64,000 bases of DNA from Staphylococcus edaphicus (GCF_002614725.1 NZ_MRZN01000002.1:62001-126000); one strand, 5' to 3'; numbered from the stretch's first letter, positions 48,857 through 61,897 are shown. Program-made: numbers and translations. Notes: generated by a model from the sequence alone, not told the origin.

Positions 48857-48911
48857 TTAAGAAAAATAGGTGAAATTTGTATAATTAGTGGAGGATAGTG
48901 GTGAGATGTGG
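48857..48911 (+). promoter_or_regulatory. mra promoter with three 10-bp-spaced GTGG boxes
   Basis: TTAAGA (48857-48862) and TATAAT (48880-48885) with 17-bp spacing form a promoter. Directly after it, AGTGG at 48887, AGTGG at 48897 and TGTGG at 48907 repeat with an exact 10-bp period. MraZ represses its own operon by binding short direct repeats spaced by one helical turn in other bacteria, so these are likely MraZ boxes. Confidence 0.6.
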
Positions 48912-48946
48912 TAAATTATATATATAAGAAGGTGAGGTGATTATAA

Positions 48947-49378
48947 ATGTTCATGGGAGAATACGAACATCAATTGGATACAAAAGGACGTATGATTGTT
49001 CCATCCAAGTTTCGCTATGACTTAAATGAGCGTTTTATAATCACTCGAGGCCTTGATAAATGCTTGTTTGGCTATACTTTAGAAGAGTGGCAAGTAATTG
49101 AAGAGAAGATGAAAACATTGCCAATGACTAAAAAAGACGCACGTAAATTTATGCGTATGTTTTTCTCTGGTGCCGTAGAAGTGGAATTAGACAAACAAGG
49201 GCGTATTAATATTCCACAAAATTTACGCCAGTACGCGAATTTAAGTAAAGAATGTACAGTAATAGGTGTTTCAAATCGAATTGAGATTTGGGATAGAGAA
49301 ACATGGAACAGTTTCTATGAAGAATCTGAAGAAAGTTTCGAAGATATTGCTGAAGATTTAATTGATTTTGATTTTTAA
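48947..49378 (+). CDS. mraZ: Transcriptional regulator MraZ
   Basis: The 143 aa carry two AbrB-like repeats: [20 protein letters not shown] and [19 protein letters not shown], each with the DxxGR loop. MraZ is the DNA-binding repressor of the division/cell-wall cluster. The ATG follows AAGGTGAGGTG. Confidence 0.96.
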   Translation: MFMGEYEHQLDTKGRMIVPSKFRYDLNERFIITRGLDKCLFGYTLEEWQVIEEKMKTLPMTKKDARKFMRMFFSGAVEVELDKQGRINIPQNLRQYANLSKECTVIGVSNRIEIWDRETWNSFYEESEESFEDIAEDLIDFDF

Positions 49379-49392
49379 ATGGAGGTGTTAGT

Positions 49393-50328
49393 TTGTTTCA
49401 TCATGTCAGTGTAATGCTTAAAGAGACCATTGATTATTTAAATATTAAGGAAGATGGCGTTTATGTCGACTGTACATTAGGTGGGGCAGGCCACGCACTC
49501 TATTTATTAAATCAACTTGGTGACGAAGGTAGACTTATTGCAATAGATCAAGATATGACAGCCTTAGAAAACGCAAAAGAAGTTTTGAAAAATCACCTAC
49601 ATAAAGTGACCTTCGTCCATAGCAACTTTAGAAAAATAACTGAAATTTTAAATGATTTAAATATTGAAAAAATAGACGGTATATATTATGACCTTGGGGT
49701 TTCCAGTCCACAATTGGATGTACCTGAACGTGGTTTTAGTTACCATCACGATGCAAAACTAGATATGCGGATGGATCAAACACAATCATTATCTGCTTTT
49801 GAAGTAGTTAATGAATGGGAGTTTGAGAAATTAGTCAGAATATTTCATCGCTATGGCGAAGAAAAATTTTCCAAACAAATTGCACGACGTATTGAACAAA
49901 ATAGAGAACAAAAACCAATTGAAACAACATTAGAACTTGTAGATGTAATTAAAGAAGGGATACCCGCTAAAGCAAGACGCAAAGGTGGGCACCCAGCAAA
50001 AAGAATATTTCAAGCAATTAGAATTGCTGTGAATGATGAATTATCAGCATTTGAAGACTCATTAGAACAAGCGATTGATGCAGTTAAAGTAGATGGGAGA
50101 ATTTCAGTCATAACGTTCCATTCGTTAGAAGATCGATTATGCAAACAAATGTTTCAAGAGTATGAAAAGGGGCCAGATGTACCAAGGGGATTACCAGTAA
50201 TACCTGAAGCATATACTCCTAAATTGAAACGTGTTAACCGTAAACCAATTATCGCTACTGACGGAGATCTTGAAGAAAATAATCGAGCGCGTAGTGCGAA
50301 GTTACGTGTTGCAGAAATATTAAAATAA
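49393..50328 (+). CDS. rsmH: 16S rRNA (cytosine1402-N4)-methyltransferase
   Basis: The 311 aa start (TTG) [16 protein letters not shown] after GGAGGTG. SAM-binding motifs [15 protein letters not shown] and [10 protein letters not shown], the catalytic-loop [12 protein letters not shown] and [14 protein letters not shown] are present. The gene is also called mraW. Confidence 0.96.
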   Translation: MFHHVSVMLKETIDYLNIKEDGVYVDCTLGGAGHALYLLNQLGDEGRLIAIDQDMTALENAKEVLKNHLHKVTFVHSNFRKITEILNDLNIEKIDGIYYDLGVSSPQLDVPERGFSYHHDAKLDMRMDQTQSLSAFEVVNEWEFEKLVRIFHRYGEEKFSKQIARRIEQNREQKPIETTLELVDVIKEGIPAKARRKGGHPAKRIFQAIRIAVNDELSAFEDSLEQAIDAVKVDGRISVITFHSLEDRLCKQMFQEYEKGPDVPRGLPVIPEAYTPKLKRVNRKPIIATDGDLEENNRARSAKLRVAEILK

Positions 50329-50342
50329 GGAGTGAATGTTGA

Positions 50343-50735
50343 GTGGCAGTAGAAAAGATATATCAACCTTATAACGACATTGAAACACAGGTACCTGAGT
50401 CGCCACCGTCGGCCCAGCCGAAAACCGTAAAGCGTAAAGTAGTAGTTCAACTTACAAAATTTGAGAAAATGTTATACATAGGACTAATAACAGTAATTGC
50501 TTTAATTAGTATATATATGCTATCTTTAAAAATGGATGCGTATGATACTCGAGGAAAAATTGCAGATTTAGATACAAAAATCGAAAAACAATCAAGTGAA
50601 AACAGCGCAATAGAATCTGAAATTAAAAAGAACTCTTCATATGAACGCATTTACGATAAGGCTAAAAACGAAGGAATGAGCCTTAAGAACGACAATGTAA
50701 AGGTAGTGCGTAATAATGGCGAAGCGAAAAATTAG
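50343..50735 (+). CDS. ftsL: Cell division protein FtsL
   Basis: The 130-aa bitopic protein has a cytoplasmic N-terminus and one membrane segment (about 40-60, MLYIGLITVIALISIYML). An extracellular coiled coil follows (KIADLDTKIEKQSSENSAIE). A GTG start follows AAGGAGTG. It overlaps pbp1 by 20 bp. FtsL bridges DivIB/DivIC with the septal synthase. Confidence 0.92.
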   Translation: MAVEKIYQPYNDIETQVPESPPSAQPKTVKRKVVVQLTKFEKMLYIGLITVIALISIYMLSLKMDAYDTRGKIADLDTKIEKQSSENSAIESEIKKNSSYERIYDKAKNEGMSLKNDNVKVVRNNGEAKN

Positions 50736-52962
50736 ATTAAAAAAACCTAAATTTCAAATAAAACAAAGTAAAATAGGGGCAGTCCTACTCATCCTTGGAT
50801 TCGGACTGCTCTTTTTTACGTTGGTTTTAAGATATTCCTATATCATGTTGACTGGACATTCTTCTGGTGAAGATTTAATAATGAAAGCAAATGAGAAATA
50901 TTTAGTGAATACACAGGAACAACCTGAGCGAGGAAAGATTTATGATCGTAATGGTAAAGTGTTGGCTGAAGATGTAGAGCGGTATAAAGTCGTAGCAATT
51001 GTTGACAAAAAAGCAAGTGAGGGCAGTGACAAACCTAAACATGTGACTAATAAAAAAGAAACTGCTAAAAAATTAGCGACCATCATTGATATGTCAGCCA
51101 AAGAGATAGAAGAAAAGTTAAACAATAAAAAAGCGTTCCAAGTTGAATTTGGACAAAAAGGTACAGATCTAACGTACCAAGAAAAAGAGAAAATTGAGAA
51201 AATGAAACTTCCAGGTGTCACTTTATATCCTGAAACTGAAAGATTCTATCCTAATGGAAACTTTGCGTCCCATCTAATAGGTTTGGCACAAAAAAATCCA
51301 GATAATGGAGAATTAAAGGGTGCTATGGGCGTAGAAAAAGTTTTCGATAGCTATTTAGCTGGTCAAAAAGGAGCATTATCCTATATACATGATATCTGGG
51401 GCTATATTGCACCAAATACTAAGAAAGAACAAACGCCAAAACGTGGTGATGATGTTCATCTTACACTTGATTCAAATATTCAAGTGTTCGTTGAAGAAGC
51501 CTTAGACGGCATGGTTGAACATTACAAACCAAAAGATTTGTTTGCGGTGGTAATGGATGCCCATACAGGGGAAATATTAGCATATAGCCAAAGACCGACA
51601 TTCAACCCAGAAACTGGAAAAGACTTCGGAAAAAAATGGGCAAATGATTTATATCAAAATACGTATGAACCTGGCTCTACTTTCAAGTCATATGGACTAG
51701 CGGCAGCTATTGAAGAAGGTAAATTTGACCCGGATAAAAAATATACAGCAGAACCAAGAGAAGTAATGGGTGCAAAAATCTCTGACTGGAATAAAGTAGG
51801 TTGGGGCAGGATACCAATGTCTCTAGGCTTTACGTATTCTTCCAATACATTAATGATGCATTTGCAAGATTTAGTCGGTGCAGATAAAATGAAGGATTGG
51901 TACGAGAAATTTGGTTTCGGTAAATCAACTAATGGTATGTTCGATAGTGAAGCTTCGGGCGGTATCGCTTGGGATAATGAAGCGCAACAAAAAACATCTG
52001 CATTTGGTCAATCTACAACTGTTACACCAGTCCAAATGTTGAGAGCGCAATCTGCATTCTTTAATGGCGGTAATATGCTGAAGCCTTGGTATGTAGATAG
52101 CATTTCTAATCCCGTTAGCAAAGATACATTCTTCAAAGGTAAGAAAGAATATGCAGGTAAACCTATTACTAAGGATACCGCTAAAAAAGTACGGACTGAG
52201 TTAGATAAAGTTGTAAATAGTAAAGATAGTCACGCAAAAAATTATCAAGTTGATGGTTACGATATAGCTGGTAAGACAGGTACAGCACAAGTAGCTGATT
52301 CAGATAATGGCGGCTATGTTAACGGTGAAAACCCTTATTTTGTGAGCTTTATCGGCGATGCACCAAAAGATGATCCTGAAGTTATTGTTTATGCTGGTAT
52401 GAGTTTAGCTCAGAAAAACGACCAAGAAGCTTATGAAATGGGTGTAAGTAAGGCATTTAAACCAATCATGGAGAACACATTGAAATATCTAAATGTTGGA
52501 GATAAAAACTCTAAAGATAAATCAGATGTTAAGTATAGTGAGGTGCCTGAGGTTGAAGGTCAAGAAACTCAAAAAGCACAAGATAAAATGAACAGTAAAT
52601 CACTTAAACCAATTGTTATTGGCAATGGTGAAAAAATCACTAAACAATCAGTAACTGCCAATAAAAACGTATTACCGAATAGTAAAGTCTTATTACTGAC
52701 TGACGGTGATATTACAATGCCAGATATGTCAGGTTGGACGAAAGAAGAAGTTGTAGCATTTGAAAATCTAACAAATGTGAAAGTGACAACAAAAGGCAGT
52801 GGATTTGTTTCGGAACAATCTACGACCAAAGGTCAAAAAGTAAGCAAAAAAGACAAAATTGAAGTTACTTTATCTTCAGAACAAGTAAATGGACAATCTG
52901 CTGATAAACAAGATAGCGACAAGGACTCAAAAGAAAAAGATTCAAAAGATAATGAAGGTTAA
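50716..52962 (+). CDS. pbp1: Penicillin-binding protein 1 (septal class B transpeptidase)
   Basis: The 748 aa have a membrane anchor (about 20-42) and a pedestal domain with EQPERGKIYDRNG. The transpeptidase has S321-T-F-K, S375-S-N (YSSNTLM) and K520-T-G-T. Two PASTA-type repeats follow (about 592-650 and 655-710), and a Ser/Asp/Lys-rich tail. It makes septal peptidoglycan with FtsW and is essential in S. aureus. The start overlaps ftsL. Confidence 0.96.
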   Translation: MAKRKIRLKKPKFQIKQSKIGAVLLILGFGLLFFTLVLRYSYIMLTGHSSGEDLIMKANEKYLVNTQEQPERGKIYDRNGKVLAEDVERYKVVAIVDKKASEGSDKPKHVTNKKETAKKLATIIDMSAKEIEEKLNNKKAFQVEFGQKGTDLTYQEKEKIEKMKLPGVTLYPETERFYPNGNFASHLIGLAQKNPDNGELKGAMGVEKVFDSYLAGQKGALSYIHDIWGYIAPNTKKEQTPKRGDDVHLTLDSNIQVFVEEALDGMVEHYKPKDLFAVVMDAHTGEILAYSQRPTFNPETGKDFGKKWANDLYQNTYEPGSTFKSYGLAAAIEEGKFDPDKKYTAEPREVMGAKISDWNKVGWGRIPMSLGFTYSSNTLMMHLQDLVGADKMKDWYEKFGFGKSTNGMFDSEASGGIAWDNEAQQKTSAFGQSTTVTPVQMLRAQSAFFNGGNMLKPWYVDSISNPVSKDTFFKGKKEYAGKPITKDTAKKVRTELDKVVNSKDSHAKNYQVDGYDIAGKTGTAQVADSDNGGYVNGENPYFVSFIGDAPKDDPEVIVYAGMSLAQKNDQEAYEMGVSKAFKPIMENTLKYLNVGDKNSKDKSDVKYSEVPEVEGQETQKAQDKMNSKSLKPIVIGNGEKITKQSVTANKNVLPNSKVLLLTDGDITMPDMSGWTKEEVVAFENLTNVKVTTKGSGFVSEQSTTKGQKVSKKDKIEVTLSSEQVNGQSADKQDSDKDSKEKDSKDNEG

Positions 52963-53151
52963 AAAGTCACACAACAACTGTTGGTCATTACAGTAACTAG
53001 ATGTGAGAAGGCCATTTCATTAAATGGAGGTGTTTAACAGTAGTGCAAACATTTTTAGAACTAAAAAAATGCTTGCCTACGACCTCTTTACATAATTTCT
53101 AACTACTCAGCATGACGATATAATCCAATTTAATATATAAAGGAGCATAAT

Positions 53152-54117
53152 ATGGTTTATTTACTCGCAATCATCGCACTTTTAGTCACATTTATATTAG
53201 TCCCGGTTTTGATACCGACATTAAAAAGAATGAAATTTGGACAAAGCATAAGAGAAGAAGGGCCTCAAAGCCACATGAAAAAAACAGGCACACCTACAAT
53301 GGGTGGACTTACATTTCTCATTAGCATCATTATAACTTCGATCTTAGCGATTATCTTTATAGATAATTCTAACCCAATAATTTTGTTGTTATTTGTAACA
53401 ATTGGCTTTGGCTTAATTGGATTTATCGATGATTATATTATTGTTGTAAAGAAAAATAATCAAGGTCTTACAAGCAAACAAAAATTCTTAGCTCAAATTG
53501 GTATCGCAGTTATATTCTTTATATTGAGCCAATTATTTAATTTAACAGATTTTTCGACAGGTATTCATATACCATTTATAAATATTGAAATACCATTGTC
53601 AATTGCGTATGTAATTTTCATAGTTTTTTGGCAAGTTGGTTTTTCAAACGCAGTAAATTTAACAGATGGATTAGACGGTTTAGCTACTGGTTTATCAATT
53701 ATTGGGTTTGTCATGTATGCTATTATGGCTTATTTCCAAGGTGCCACTTCAATAGGCTTATTTTGTATTATTATGATATTTGCATTATTAGGGTTCCTAC
53801 CATTTAATTTAAATCCAGCAAAAGTATTTATGGGTGATACGGGAAGTTTAGCTTTAGGTGGCATATTTGCGACGATTTCTATCATGTTAAATCAAGAACT
53901 ATCGCTAATATTTATCGGATTTGTATTTGTAGCGGAAACATTATCAGTCATGATACAAGTTACGTCATTTAAATTAACTGGTAAACGTATATTCAAAATG
54001 TCTCCTTTACATCATCATTTTGAACTTGTAGGTTGGAATGAAACAAAAGTGGTAACTGTATTTTGGACAGTTGGCCTAATCACTGGGCTCATTGGCTTAT
54101 GGATTGGAGTGAGTTAG
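53152..54117 (+). CDS. mraY: Phospho-MurNAc-pentapeptide translocase
   Basis: MraY makes lipid I from UDP-MurNAc-pentapeptide and undecaprenyl phosphate. The 321 aa have about ten membrane segments and the catalytic motifs GFIDDYIIV (Asp pair), [27 protein letters not shown] and the [11 protein letters not shown]is cluster. The 189-bp gap after pbp1 holds no ORF. Confidence 0.96.
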   Translation: MVYLLAIIALLVTFILVPVLIPTLKRMKFGQSIREEGPQSHMKKTGTPTMGGLTFLISIIITSILAIIFIDNSNPIILLLFVTIGFGLIGFIDDYIIVVKKNNQGLTSKQKFLAQIGIAVIFFILSQLFNLTDFSTGIHIPFINIEIPLSIAYVIFIVFWQVGFSNAVNLTDGLDGLATGLSIIGFVMYAIMAYFQGATSIGLFCIIMIFALLGFLPFNLNPAKVFMGDTGSLALGGIFATISIMLNQELSLIFIGFVFVAETLSVMIQVTSFKLTGKRIFKMSPLHHHFELVGWNETKVVTVFWTVGLITGLIGLWIGVS

Positions 54118-54118
54118 A

Positions 54119-55468
54119 TTGCTTAAATATAGAGGATTAGAAAATAAAAACGTCTTAGTCATTGGCTTGGCAAAAAGTGGCTATGAAGCAGCTAAATTAT
54201 TAAATAAACTTGGTGCAAATGTGATTGTAAATGATGGCAAAGATTTAAGTCATGATGCACATGCAATTGATTTAGAAAATGAAGGCATTAAAGTGATTGG
54301 TGGAGAACACCCTTTATCTTTACTCGATAGCAATCCAATTATCGTGAAAAATCCAGGCATTCCATATACTGTTCCTTTAATAGAAGCAGCTGTTGAAAAA
54401 GGTTTAACTATTTTAACGGAAGTAGAATTAAGCTATTTGATATCAGAAGCACCTATCATAGGTGTTACTGGTACAAATGGTAAAACGACGGTAACTTCAT
54501 TAATTGGAGATATGTTCCAAAAAAGTAGGGTGACTGGAAAATTATCAGGTAATATCGGCTATGTTGCATCTAAAGTAGCACAAGAAGTAACTGCTGACGA
54601 TTACTTGATCACTGAATTATCTTCATTCCAACTATTGGGCATCGATCAATATAAGCCACACATTGCTATTATTACGAATATCTATTCAGCGCATTTAGAC
54701 TATCATGAGTCTCTAGAAAATTATCAAAATGCAAAAAAACATATTTATAAAAATCAAACCGAAAACGACTATTTGATTTGTAATTATCATCAACGTCATT
54801 TGATTGAATCAGAAACACTTAAAGCGAAAACATATTATTTTTCAACGCATCAAGAAGTTGATGGAATATATGTCGAAGATGGCTACATCGTATTTAAAGG
54901 GTTTAGAATTATTCACAAAGATGATTTGGTATTGCCGGGTGAACACAACTTAGAAAATATTCTTGCTGCTGTGTTGGCTGCGCTGCTTTCAGGTGTATCC
55001 GTTAAAGCAATCATAGATAGTCTGACTACATTTTCAGGGATTGAGCATCGACTGCAATATATTGGCACAAATAAAACAAACAAATATTACAATGATTCTA
55101 AAGCAACGAATACGCTAGCGACACAGTTTGCATTAAATTCATTCAAACAACCTATTATTTGGCTTTGCGGCGGATTAGATAGAGGGAACGACTTTGATGA
55201 ATTAATTCCGCATATGAAAAATGTTAGAATGATGGTCACTTTCGGTGAAACAAAAGAAAAATTTGTGAAATTAGGCGAAAGTCAGGGTAAATATGTGATT
55301 ACGGCAAATGATGTTCAAGATGCTGTTGATAAAATTCAATCAGTAATCGAGCCTAACGATGTTGTATTACTTTCACCAGCTTGTGCAAGTTGGGATCAAT
55401 ACAATACTTTTGAAGAGCGAGGAAACAAATTCATTAAAAGTTTCCAAGCGAATTTACCTTCTTTTTAA
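54119..55468 (+). CDS. murD: UDP-MurNAc-L-alanine:D-glutamate ligase
   Basis: MurD adds D-Glu, made by MurI in this window, to the peptidoglycan precursor. The 449 aa have the P-loop [10 protein letters not shown] (about 114-123), [16 protein letters not shown], and [12 protein letters not shown]. The TTG start at 54119 follows GGAGTGAG and overlaps closely with mraY (1 bp gap). Confidence 0.96.
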   Translation: MLKYRGLENKNVLVIGLAKSGYEAAKLLNKLGANVIVNDGKDLSHDAHAIDLENEGIKVIGGEHPLSLLDSNPIIVKNPGIPYTVPLIEAAVEKGLTILTEVELSYLISEAPIIGVTGTNGKTTVTSLIGDMFQKSRVTGKLSGNIGYVASKVAQEVTADDYLITELSSFQLLGIDQYKPHIAIITNIYSAHLDYHESLENYQNAKKHIYKNQTENDYLICNYHQRHLIESETLKAKTYYFSTHQEVDGIYVEDGYIVFKGFRIIHKDDLVLPGEHNLENILAAVLAALLSGVSVKAIIDSLTTFSGIEHRLQYIGTNKTNKYYNDSKATNTLATQFALNSFKQPIIWLCGGLDRGNDFDELIPHMKNVRMMVTFGETKEKFVKLGESQGKYVITANDVQDAVDKIQSVIEPNDVVLLSPACASWDQYNTFEERGNKFIKSFQANLPSF

Positions 55469-55483
55469 AGGGTGTGAAAATAA

Positions 55484-56377
55484 ATGGCTGATAATGTAAA
55501 GGAATTTGATTCTGATTATTTAAAAGAAAAAAGAGAGAAACGACGAAAAAAACAAAAGCAAATTCAATATTCAATTTTTGGTGTTTTGCTATTTATCATT
55601 ATTTTAATTCTGATTTATATGTTTACGCCCCTAAGCAAGGTTAATAGTGTGAAAATAACAGGAAATGATAATGTTTCTAAAAATACAATTAATAAGGCCA
55701 TAAATGTAAATAGCAACGCTCGGATGTATACGTATAGCACGACTAAAGCTAAAAATAAATTGGAAGACAATAAGTTAATTAAAAATGCAGATGTAAAAAA
55801 ACAATTTCCAAATAAGTTATCAGTTAAAGTGACAGAGAAACAAATTGTTGGATTGGTTAAAAAGAAAGATAATTATGTGCCCATTTTAGAAGATGGTTCC
55901 GAATTAGACGATTATGATAATGACGGTAATGCGACTGATGATGGCCCGATACTTGAAGGATTTGAAAAAGATAAAAAGGAAAAGATAATCCAGCAACTTG
56001 CTAAAATGCCAGCAAATGTTAGAAGTATGATTGCAGAAATTAAATATGACCCACAGGAAAATTCACAAAGTCAAATCAAATTATTTACGACGGACGAAAT
56101 ACAAATTTTAGGTAATTTAAATACGATCGGTAATAAAATGAAGTATTATCCACAGATGTCACAATCGTTAGACCGTGACGAATCAGGTAACTTGAAGAAA
56201 TCAGGCTATATTGATTTGTCAGTAGGCGCATCATTTATTCCGTATAGTGGGGGTAGTGATACACAATCCACAAGTGAACAAAATGTACAGAAAAAAACGA
56301 GTGAAGAAAGTGAAGCAAAAGATGAGCTGCAAAGTGCACTAAATAGAATTGCAGATAAATCAAAAGAAAATAATTAA
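55484..56377 (+). CDS. divIB: Division protein DivIB/FtsQ (short form)
   Basis: The 297 aa have a short basic cytoplasmic part (1-27, KEKREKRRKKQKQ), one membrane segment (about 29-46) and a POTRA domain (VNSVKITGNDNVSKNTI). A beta-type domain and a Ser/Glu/Lys tail follow. The S. aureus protein is about 440 aa with a long charged cytoplasmic N-terminus, which is absent here. The gene is intact, with AAGGGTGTGAAA before the ATG. It acts with FtsL and DivIC at the septum. Confidence 0.92.
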   Translation: MADNVKEFDSDYLKEKREKRRKKQKQIQYSIFGVLLFIIILILIYMFTPLSKVNSVKITGNDNVSKNTINKAINVNSNARMYTYSTTKAKNKLEDNKLIKNADVKKQFPNKLSVKVTEKQIVGLVKKKDNYVPILEDGSELDDYDNDGNATDDGPILEGFEKDKKEKIIQQLAKMPANVRSMIAEIKYDPQENSQSQIKLFTTDEIQILGNLNTIGNKMKYYPQMSQSLDRDESGNLKKSGYIDLSVGASFIPYSGGSDTQSTSEQNVQKKTSEESEAKDELQSALNRIADKSKENN

Positions 56378-56458
56378 AAAATTTAGACAAATACATGTGT
56401 TTATAGTTCACAAGCGGTAAAACCTATTGTAAACTGTTAATAGTGTGAACTTGAATAA

Positions 56459-57913
<1,455 letters not shown>

Positions 57914-57942
57914 TTGGCCATTAAAACTAGGAGGAAATATAA

Positions 57943-59115
57943 ATGTTAGAATTTGAACAAGGATTTAATCATTTAGCGACGTTAAAAGTCATCGGTGTAG
58001 GGGGCGGCGGTAATAACGCTGTAAACCGTATGATTGATCATGGTATGAATAATGTTGAGTTTATTTCTATTAATACGGATGGACAAGCTTTAAACTTATC
58101 TAAAGCTGAGTCAAAAATCCAAATTGGTGAAAAGTTAACACGTGGTTTAGGCGCTGGTGCTAACCCTGAAATTGGTAAAAAAGCCGCTGAAGAATCACGC
58201 GAACAAATTGAAGATGCAATCCAAGGTGCAGACATGGTTTTCGTAACTGCTGGTATGGGTGGCGGTACAGGTACTGGTGCAGCACCTGTTGTAGCTAAAA
58301 TTGCAAAAGAAATGGGTGCATTAACAGTTGGTGTTGTAACTCGCCCATTCGGTTTTGAAGGCCGTAAACGTCAAACTCAAGCTGCAGCAGGCGTTGAAGC
58401 TATGAAAGCAGCTGTTGATACACTTATCGTTATACCTAATGATCGTTTATTAGATATCGTTGATAAATCAACACCAATGATGGAAGCCTTTAAAGAAGCA
58501 GATAACGTATTACGCCAAGGTGTACAAGGTATATCTGATTTAATCGCTGTATCAGGTGAAGTCAACCTTGACTTTGCGGACGTTAAGACAATCATGTCTA
58601 ACCAAGGTTCTGCATTAATGGGTATCGGTGTTTCGTCAGGAGAAAATCGTGCTGTTGAAGCTGCTAAAAAAGCAATTTCATCACCATTATTAGAAACATC
58701 AATTGTTGGTGCACAAGGCGTACTTATGAATATTACTGGCGGAGAATCATTATCTTTATTCGAAGCACAAGAAGCAGCTGACATTGTTCAAGATGCAGCA
58801 GATGAAGATGTAAACATGATTTTTGGTACAGTAATCAATCCTGAGTTACAAGATGAAATTGTTGTAACTGTTATCGCAACTGGTTTTGAAGATAAACCAT
58901 CATCACAAGGACGTAAAGCTTCAAACACTGGCTTTGGTAATAGTGCTGCTAGCAGTAATACAACTAAAGAAGATACATTTTCTTCAAGTTCAGTGAATGC
59001 ATCTCAATCATCAGATAGTACTAGTGAAGGTAGAACGCATACAACTAAAGAAGATGATATTCCAAGCTTTATCAGAAACAGAGAAGAAAGACGTTCAAGA
59101 AGAACTAGACGTTAA
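57943..59115 (+). CDS. ftsZ: Cell division protein FtsZ
   Basis: The 390-aa tubulin homologue has [14 protein letters not shown], the GTP signature [10 protein letters not shown] (about 104-113), the T7 loop [11 protein letters not shown], a Ser/Thr-rich linker and the C-terminal peptide [19 protein letters not shown] that binds FtsA and SepF. The ATG follows TAGGAGG. Confidence 0.98.
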   Translation: MLEFEQGFNHLATLKVIGVGGGGNNAVNRMIDHGMNNVEFISINTDGQALNLSKAESKIQIGEKLTRGLGAGANPEIGKKAAEESREQIEDAIQGADMVFVTAGMGGGTGTGAAPVVAKIAKEMGALTVGVVTRPFGFEGRKRQTQAAAGVEAMKAAVDTLIVIPNDRLLDIVDKSTPMMEAFKEADNVLRQGVQGISDLIAVSGEVNLDFADVKTIMSNQGSALMGIGVSSGENRAVEAAKKAISSPLLETSIVGAQGVLMNITGGESLSLFEAQEAADIVQDAADEDVNMIFGTVINPELQDEIVVTVIATGFEDKPSSQGRKASNTGFGNSAASSNTTKEDTFSSSSVNASQSSDSTSEGRTHTTKEDDIPSFIRNREERRSRRTRR

Positions 59116-59151
59116 ATTAGACCTTTTTGACGCATATTTTATAAATAAGAT

Positions 59152-59183
59152 GTCATCAGATCCAACGATCTGGTGACTTTTTT
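59152..59183 (+). terminator. Terminator after ftsZ
   Basis: GTCATCAGATC pairs with GATCTGGTGAC around CAAC, followed by T6. The remaining 230 bp to pgeF hold a likely promoter region but no gene. Confidence 0.88.
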
Positions 59184-59415
59184 AAATTTATTAGTATAGT
59201 GCATGAAATCTAAAGTAATAGATTTTAATTGAAGTATGATAAATAGGCTAGTATAAAAAAATGTATTTTATTATAATTAATAATGTATTTGTGACGTTAG
59301 CGACGTGCATTTATAACAATTAAGATAAGCCGCTATAACATCCAATATATTTATGTGACAATGAAACGATTTAGATATTGATATTAATATTATAAATTAC
59401 TGGAGGTTAGTAGTG

Positions 59416-60204
59416 ATGCAAGATAAATTTATTAAAAAACGTCATATTTTGTCATATGAAGATAAGTTATTAAAAAACGTTAAATTGGGTATTACAACTA
59501 GAGAAGACGGTTTAAGTCCATATCCGAAAAACGCCTTTAACATGGCAAGATATATCGATGATCATCAGCAAAATATCACGAAACATCAAGAAGATCTTGC
59601 AACTACAATTGGTTTTCCAAGAGAGCAGTGGGTTTTCCCTATCCAAACTCATGAAAATAAAGTTGTTAAAATAGCGGGAAGTGATCGAGGGACGAACATT
59701 GATGCGCTAACGGGTGATTTACATGGTGTTGATGGATTATATACCTATGAACCTAATATATTACTGACTATGTGTTATGCAGATTGTGTACCTATTTATT
59801 TCTATAGTGAACAACACCACTTTATCGGATTAGCACACGCTGGTTGGAGAGGTACCGTCGGACAAATTGTTAATGAGTTAATCTCAAATGTTGACTTTGA
59901 CTTAAAAGATTTAAGTGTTGTCATTGGTCCATCCACTTCGACATCTTATGAAATCAATGATGATATTAAGGCTAAGTTTGAAGCATTACCTATCGACATA
60001 AACCGTTATGTGTTCACTCGAGGTACAAATAGACATGGTATAGATTTGAAACTTGCTAACGCATTATTACTTGAAAATGCAGGCGTTCCCAAAGATAATA
60101 TATATATAACTAACTATGCGACATCTGAAGATTTATCATTGTTCTTTTCATATAGAGTTGAAAAAGGGAATACTGGTCGAATGTTAGCATTTATTGGTCA
60201 ATAG
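59416..60204 (+). CDS. pgeF: YfiH/PgeF-type multicopper-oxidase-fold (laccase domain) protein
   Basis: The 262 aa carry [13 protein letters not shown], the Cys/His site [11 protein letters not shown] and [14 protein letters not shown]. These belong to the Cu_oxidase_4 family, which includes PgeF, a peptidoglycan-editing amidase, and adenosine-active purine nucleosidases. The ATG at 59416 (GGAGG, 9 bp) is preferred to GTG 59413. Confidence 0.88.
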   Translation: MQDKFIKKRHILSYEDKLLKNVKLGITTREDGLSPYPKNAFNMARYIDDHQQNITKHQEDLATTIGFPREQWVFPIQTHENKVVKIAGSDRGTNIDALTGDLHGVDGLYTYEPNILLTMCYADCVPIYFYSEQHHFIGLAHAGWRGTVGQIVNELISNVDFDLKDLSVVIGPSTSTSYEINDDIKAKFEALPIDINRYVFTRGTNRHGIDLKLANALLLENAGVPKDNIYITNYATSEDLSLFFSYRVEKGNTGRMLAFIGQ

Positions 60205-60221
60205 TGAAGAGGTGTTTAAAG

Positions 60222-60896
60222 TTGAATGTACAATACAATTTAGAAAAAATAAATGAGCAAATCCAAACACATTGCAAAAAAGGTGGCATTTCAACACAGC
60301 CAAACGTGATTGCAGTGACAAAGTATGTTACAATAGACCGAGCTAATGATGCATATAATGTAGGTGTTAGACACTTCGGAGAAAACCGTTTGGAAGGTTT
60401 CCAACAAAAAAAAGCATCTTTACCTAATGATGTAGTAATGCACTTTATCGGTTCACTACAAACACGAAAAGTTAAAGATGTTATCAATGACATAGATTAT
60501 TTTCATGCGTTGGACCGTTTAAAATTAGCAAAAGAAATCAATAAAAGAGCTGAACATAAAATTAAATGTTTCGTTCAAGTAAATGTTTCAGGTGAATCAT
60601 CTAAACATGGTGTTTCATTAGCAGAAGTGAATACATTTATAGAGGCATTGAAGCAATACAAAAACATAGAAATTATAGGTCTTATGACAATGGCTCCATT
60701 GACTGATGATGAGGCCTATATTAAAAGCTTATTTCGATTATTAAAATCAAAAAGAGATGAAATTAAAGCGCTCAATTTAAATTATGCACCATGTACTGAG
60801 TTATCAATGGGAATGAGTAATGATTTCCATTTAGCTGTTGAAGAAGGTGCATCATTTGTAAGAATTGGGACTAAACTTGTAGGAAAAGAGGAGTGA
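60222..60896 (+). CDS. PLP homeostasis protein YggS/YlmE
   Basis: The 224-aa alanine-racemase-like barrel binds pyridoxal phosphate at the Lys in [42 protein letters not shown] and [10 protein letters not shown] are family motifs. A TTG start at 60222 with AAGAGGTG is chosen over GTG 60204. It is the ylmE equivalent in a ylmEFGH-divIVA string. Confidence 0.92.
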   Translation: MNVQYNLEKINEQIQTHCKKGGISTQPNVIAVTKYVTIDRANDAYNVGVRHFGENRLEGFQQKKASLPNDVVMHFIGSLQTRKVKDVINDIDYFHALDRLKLAKEINKRAEHKIKCFVQVNVSGESSKHGVSLAEVNTFIEALKQYKNIEIIGLMTMAPLTDDEAYIKSLFRLLKSKRDEIKALNLNYAPCTELSMGMSNDFHLAVEEGASFVRIGTKLVGKEE

Positions 60897-61507
60897 GCCG
60901 CGTGGCTTTAAAAGATTTATTTAACGGATTTTTCGTGGTTGAAGAGGAAGATGACGAATTAGAAGCGCCACCTGAAGAAAACGCACAACAAGAAAGACAA
61001 AGACCTAATCAACAAGCGCAGTCTCAAAGTCAATTTACTGGACAATCTACTAATCAGAATACAGAAAGAACAAGCTCTATCCAATCCGTGCCCAAAAAAC
61101 AGTCAACTAGATTACAACAATCATCGGGTGAAAGGAAGTATCAAATGAACAACACTTCATCAAAAAATAATGCTAGGAACGTTGTGAATATGAATAATCA
61201 AGAACAAGATCATTTCGACTATACACAAGAAAGTTCTAAAATGTGTTTATTTGAGCCGCGTGTTTTTTCAGATACACAAGATATTGCTGACGAATTAAAA
61301 AATCGTCGCGCGACACTAGTCAATTTACAACGCATTGACAAAGTATCAGCTAAACGCATCATAGACTTTTTAAGTGGAACTGTATATGCGATTGGTGGAG
61401 ACATTCAACGTGTAGGATCAGATATATTCTTATGTACACCAGACAATGTTGAAGTTGCTGGTAGTATCACTGATCAAATAGAGAATATGGAATACCAAGG
61501 TGAATAG
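60893..61507 (+). CDS. sepF: Cell division protein SepF
   Basis: The 204 aa have an N-terminal membrane-binding helix ([12 protein letters not shown]), a Gln/Ser/Asn-rich linker (about 25-115) and the conserved C-terminal domain [19 protein letters not shown] to [17 protein letters not shown]. SepF rings bind the FtsZ tail. GTG at 60893 overlaps yggS; GTG at 60902 is a possible alternative start. Confidence 0.94.
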   Translation: MSRVALKDLFNGFFVVEEEDDELEAPPEENAQQERQRPNQQAQSQSQFTGQSTNQNTERTSSIQSVPKKQSTRLQQSSGERKYQMNNTSSKNNARNVVNMNNQEQDHFDYTQESSKMCLFEPRVFSDTQDIADELKNRRATLVNLQRIDKVSAKRIIDFLSGTVYAIGGDIQRVGSDIFLCTPDNVEVAGSITDQIENMEYQGE

Positions 61508-61520
61508 AGGTTATAAATAA

Positions 61521-61811
61521 ATGGATATAGGTTTATTAGCAAATATATTTAATTTTATTTTATTCTTGGTTCAAATTTATTATTTTGGAATGATTGTTTA
61601 TTTCTTTATGTCGTGGATTCCGAATGCACGTGAGAACAAATTTGGTCAATTCTTAGCTAAAATTTATGAGCCATTTTTGGAACAATTTCGTAAAATTATT
61701 CCACCTATCGGGATGATTGATATTTCATCAATTGTAGCTATCATTGTACTTGTGTTATTTCAAAGAGGTTTAGCAAATATTTTTGATTTAATTATCAGTA
61801 ATTTAGTTTAA
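61521..61811 (+). CDS. YggT/YlmG-family membrane protein
   Basis: The 96 aa contain two membrane segments separated by WIPNAREN and PFLEQFRKIIPPIG, the YGGT signature. The position between sepF and ylmH is conserved. Its role in division is suggested by context only. Confidence 0.9.
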   Translation: MDIGLLANIFNFILFLVQIYYFGMIVYFFMSWIPNARENKFGQFLAKIYEPFLEQFRKIIPPIGMIDISSIVAIIVLVLFQRGLANIFDLIISNLV

Positions 61812-61857
61812 ACGCTTAAAATAGTATGATTAATGAATTTAAGAAAAAATAAAGGAT

Positions 61858-61897
61858 AAGCACCTAACGTTTAATGACGCGAGGTGCTTTGTCTTGT
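61858..61897 (+). terminator. Hairpin between yggT and ylmH
   Basis: AAGCACCT and AGGTGCTT pair perfectly across 16 nt, followed by TGTCTTG. It overlaps the region just before the ylmH start and may act as terminator or as a translational leader. Confidence 0.5.

Noticed and set aside
58377..58784. A 135-codon - strand frame inside ftsZ
   Set aside because: Antisense shadow of a highly conserved gene.
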